Below are positions 29,600 to 32,238 of a stretch of 32,238 nucleotides of DNA, piece by piece. The stretch comes from Acinetobacter sp. (lineage in GTDB: Bacteria; Pseudomonadota; Gammaproteobacteria; Pseudomonadales; Moraxellaceae): the NCBI GenBank assembly GCA_030152275.1, contig JASLHF010000268.1:1-32238 (forward strand). The letters run 5' to 3'. The notes beneath the pieces are model-generated. The model saw nothing but the letters and a program-made list of their open reading frames with translations. It was not told the origin of the DNA and did no database searches. Position 1 is the first letter of the stretch. Every line of letters starts with the position of its first letter. Position numbers and translations under genes: made by a program.

Positions 29600-32238
29600 A
29601 TGGCATTCTACGGCGATACAGATGCTCAGGAAACCCAGGAATGGCAAGAAGCGTTTGATTCAGTTTTACAGCATATGGGTTCGGAACGGGCGGCTTTTCT
29701 GCTGGAAAAACTGTATCAGCGCGCAATTGCTAAGCACGTTCCCATTCAGCGTCTAAATACTCCTTACTTAAATACCATTTCAGTTGAAGAACAGCCGGCA
29801 ATGCCGGGCGACTCCGATATGGAGCGCCGCATCCGTGCGCTGATCCGCTGGAATGCGTTAGCCATGGTGCTGCGCGCCAACAAAACCGGTGATGACTTAG
29901 GCGGCCACTTGGCCAGCTTTGCATCTTCAGCTACTTTGTATGATGTTGGTTTTAACCATTTCTTCCGCGCCAACAGCGACAGCTTCGGCGGCGACATGAT
30001 TTATTATCAAGGTCACTGCGCACCGGGTATCTATGCACGTTCGTTCCTTGAAGGCCGTCTGACTGAAGAACATTTGAATAATTTCCGTCGCGAAGTGGGC
30101 GGTAAAGGACTTCCTTCTTATCCACATCCATATTTAATGCCGGACTATTGGCAGTTCCCAACTGTATCTATGGGTCTAGGCCCAATCATGTCGATTTATC
30201 AAGCGCACATTCAAAAGTACTTGATGAACCGTGGCCTGATCAAAGAAGAAGACCGTAAAGTGTGGGCTTATCTGGGCGATGGCGAGATGGACGAACCGGA
30301 AAGTACTGGTGCAATCGCGCTTGCGGGTCGTGAAAAGTTAGATAACTTGGTATGGGTTGTAAACTGTAACTTACAGCGTCTGGATGGTCCGGTACGCGGT
30401 AACGGTAAAATCATTCAAGAACTTGAATCACTGTTCCGTGGTGCAGGCTGGCGTGTGATTAAAGTGGTATGGGGCCGTCATTGGGATCCGCTACTGGATA
30501 AAGACAAAACCGGCGCTTTAAAAGCGATTATGGAAGAAGCCGTAGATGGCGACTACCAACGTTACCAAGTAAAAGGCGGTGCGTACACCCGCGCACATTT
30601 CTTTGGTAAATATCCAGAAGCTGAAGAGCTGGTGAAAAACCTGAGCGATGAAGATATTGATAATCTAAACCGCGGCGGTCACGATCCGTACAAAGTCTAT
30701 GCAGCGTATGCAGAAGCAATGAAATCAACAGGTCAGCCAACCGTGATTCTTGCTAAAACTGTAAAAGGCTATGGCTTGTCTGAGGAAATTGAGGCGGTGA
30801 ACAAAACCCATCAAATCAAGAAAATGCAGCTTGAATCATTAAAATATGTACGCAACCGTTTCAACTTGCCATTTACCGATGAGCAGTTGGAAGAAGTGCC
30901 GTTCTACCGTCCAAGCGAAAACTCACCTGAATTGAAATACATGAAGGCGCGTCGTGAGGCATTGGGTGGTTATCTGCCTGCACGCCGTAAAGAAAGCGAA
31001 CAGTTGGCAATTCCTGAATTGTCGGTGTTTGATGCGGTACTCAAAGGCAGCGGCGGTAAAGAACAATCTACCACCATGCTGATGGTGCGTTTGATTTCAT
31101 CTTTATTGAAAGAAAAAGCCATTAAAGACCGCGTGGTGCCAATCGTTCCGGATGAAGCGCGTACCTTTGGTTTGGAAGGCATGTTCCGTCAGTTGGGGAT
31201 CTATGCTGCGCATGGTCAAAAATATACCCCTGAAGACCAAGAACAGCTGATGCATTACCGTGAAGCTAAAGACGGTCACATGCTGCAAGAAGGGATTAAC
31301 GAAGCCGGCGCGATGAGTGCATGGGCGGCGTTGGGTACCAGTTATTCAACCAATAACTTGCCAATGATTCCAATGTACATGTACTACTCAATGTTTGGTT
31401 TCCAGCGTATTGGCGACATTGCATGGGCTGCAGGTGATGCGCAGGCGCAAGGTTTCTTGTTGGGTGCAACAGCAGGCCGTACCACATTGAATGGTGAAGG
31501 CTTACAGCACCAAGATGGTCACTCGCACATTTTAGCCAACACTATTCCAAACTGCGTGTCATACGATCCATGTTTCGGTTATGAATTGGCGGTGATCGTG
31601 CATGATGGTTTGAAACGTATGTACGTGAACCAAGAGCGTGTGTTCTATTACCTCACTGTCATGAACGAGAACTACGAACATCCTGCGATTCCAGAAGGTG
31701 CAGAAGAAGGCATCAAACGCGGTATGTACCTGTTCGAACAAGACGACAAAGCAACGGTTCAATTGCTAGGATCAGGCGTGATTTTACGTGAAGTGATTAA
31801 AGCGGCGAAAATCTTGCGTGACGAATACCAAATCCACTCAAACGTATGGAGCGTGACCAGCTTCAACGAATTGGCGCGTGATGGTATGGCGTGTGAAGAA
31901 TACAATCGCTTGCACCCATTGGCTGAAGACACCAAAGAAGCTTGGGTATCTCAGTTGTTGCGTGAAAAAGACGGTATTGTGGTTTCGGCAACTGACCATA
32001 TGCGTGCCTACAGCGAACAAATTCGCGCTTATCTTCCAGATAACCGTCCGTTTGTGGCATTGGGTACGGATGGCTACGGCCGTTCAGATACCCGCGGCAA
32101 CTTACGCAGCTACTTCGGTGTAGATGCAGCGCATATTGTTGTGGCGACTTTGAAAAAATTAGCAGATGAAGGCGAAGTGGATGCGCGCTTGGTGAAAGAT
32201 GCGATTTCTAGCTTTGAGTTAGACACTGACCGTCCTGT
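29600..32238 (+). CDS. aceE: Pyruvate dehydrogenase E1 component, homodimeric type (partial)
   Basis: AceE decarboxylates pyruvate with thiamine diphosphate and passes the acetyl group to the lipoyl domains of AceF in the pyruvate dehydrogenase complex. The frame is open from the ATG at 29600 to the window edge: 879 full codons plus two bases. The ThDP/Mg motif GDGEMDEPES is at residues 226-235, followed by NCNLQRLDGPVRGNGK. The start MAFYGDTDAQETQEWQEAFDSVLQ is typical of the single-chain AceE, which is about 890-910 residues, so only a short C-terminal end is missing. AGGTGA lies just before the start. aceF is expected downstream outside the window. Confidence 0.97.
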   Translation, partial: MAFYGDTDAQETQEWQEAFDSVLQHMGSERAAFLLEKLYQRAIAKHVPIQRLNTPYLNTISVEEQPAMPGDSDMERRIRALIRWNALAMVLRANKTGDDLGGHLASFASSATLYDVGFNHFFRANSDSFGGDMIYYQGHCAPGIYARSFLEGRLTEEHLNNFRREVGGKGLPSYPHPYLMPDYWQFPTVSMGLGPIMSIYQAHIQKYLMNRGLIKEEDRKVWAYLGDGEMDEPESTGAIALAGREKLDNLVWVVNCNLQRLDGPVRGNGKIIQELESLFRGAGWRVIKVVWGRHWDPLLDKDKTGALKAIMEEAVDGDYQRYQVKGGAYTRAHFFGKYPEAEELVKNLSDEDIDNLNRGGHDPYKVYAAYAEAMKSTGQPTVILAKTVKGYGLSEEIEAVNKTHQIKKMQLESLKYVRNRFNLPFTDEQLEEVPFYRPSENSPELKYMKARREALGGYLPARRKESEQLAIPELSVFDAVLKGSGGKEQSTTMLMVRLISSLLKEKAIKDRVVPIVPDEARTFGLEGMFRQLGIYAAHGQKYTPEDQEQLMHYREAKDGHMLQEGINEAGAMSAWAALGTSYSTNNLPMIPMYMYYSMFGFQRIGDIAWAAGDAQAQGFLLGATAGRTTLNGEGLQHQDGHSHILANTIPNCVSYDPCFGYELAVIVHDGLKRMYVNQERVFYYLTVMNENYEHPAIPEGAEEGIKRGMYLFEQDDKATVQLLGSGVILREVIKAAKILRDEYQIHSNVWSVTSFNELARDGMACEEYNRLHPLAEDTKEAWVSQLLREKDGIVVSATDHMRAYSEQIRAYLPDNRPFVALGTDGYGRSDTRGNLRSYFGVDAAHIVVATLKKLADEGEVDARLVKDAISSFELDTDRP

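Overview
The window looks like the chromosome of an Acinetobacter species (Gammaproteobacteria, Moraxellaceae). The evidence is the gene order crc-like/pyrE, gshB, murG-murC-ddl-ftsQ-ftsA-ftsZ-lpxC, dciA-like and aceE; an FtsZ that ends in SIQDYLKNQQRK; and a set of DUF2147, DUF3565 and HPF/RaiA proteins that I associate with that genus. No tRNA, rRNA, CRISPR array or complete insertion sequence was seen. The species is not determined. The housekeeping genes are moderately G+C-rich for the genus.

Layout. 1-1525: the 3' end of parE, a DUF1877-like protein and a GNAT acetyltransferase on the other strand. 1625-6667: a Tsx/OmpK-like outer-membrane channel (minus strand), an HPF/RaiA ribosome-hibernation protein, a small ankyrin-type protein, a MetA-type outer-membrane protein and DsbD. 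7020-11277: a membrane diguanylate cyclase, the azoreductase AzoR, an HSL-type esterase, a secreted DUF2147 protein and an ArsC/Spx-like reductase. 11278-11979 is gene-poor. 11980-13489 holds a divergent pair: a Crc/ExoIII-family protein, whose nuclease residues are all present, and pyrE.

13616-18263 is an AT-rich accessory island between pyrE and gshB. Read on the minus strand it contains a stand-alone VgrG C-terminal tail with its own ribosome-binding site, then a putative type VI secretion effector (stop and start codons overlap), then a lipoprotein that is the likely immunity protein. Downstream is a second, diverged copy of only the last 88 codons of the effector plus a second lipoprotein. 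The array ends at a strong minus-strand terminator. This looks like a T6SS tail/effector/immunity cassette followed by the remains of a displaced one. Divergent from it is a protein whose N-terminus resembles proteasome/HslV-type Ntn hydrolases.

18275-29272: a DUF3565 zinc-ribbon-like protein, gshB, then the cell-wall and division block murG-murC-ddl-ftsQ-ftsA-ftsZ, followed by lpxC, a DciA-like protein on the other strand and a periplasmic M23 peptidase. 29600 to the end is aceE (pyruvate dehydrogenase E1), cut by the window edge.

The most interesting points are the compact T6SS cassette with a separately encoded VgrG tail, the displaced effector-end/immunity copy, the Ntn-like neighbour, and the Crc-lineage protein with an intact ExoIII active site.
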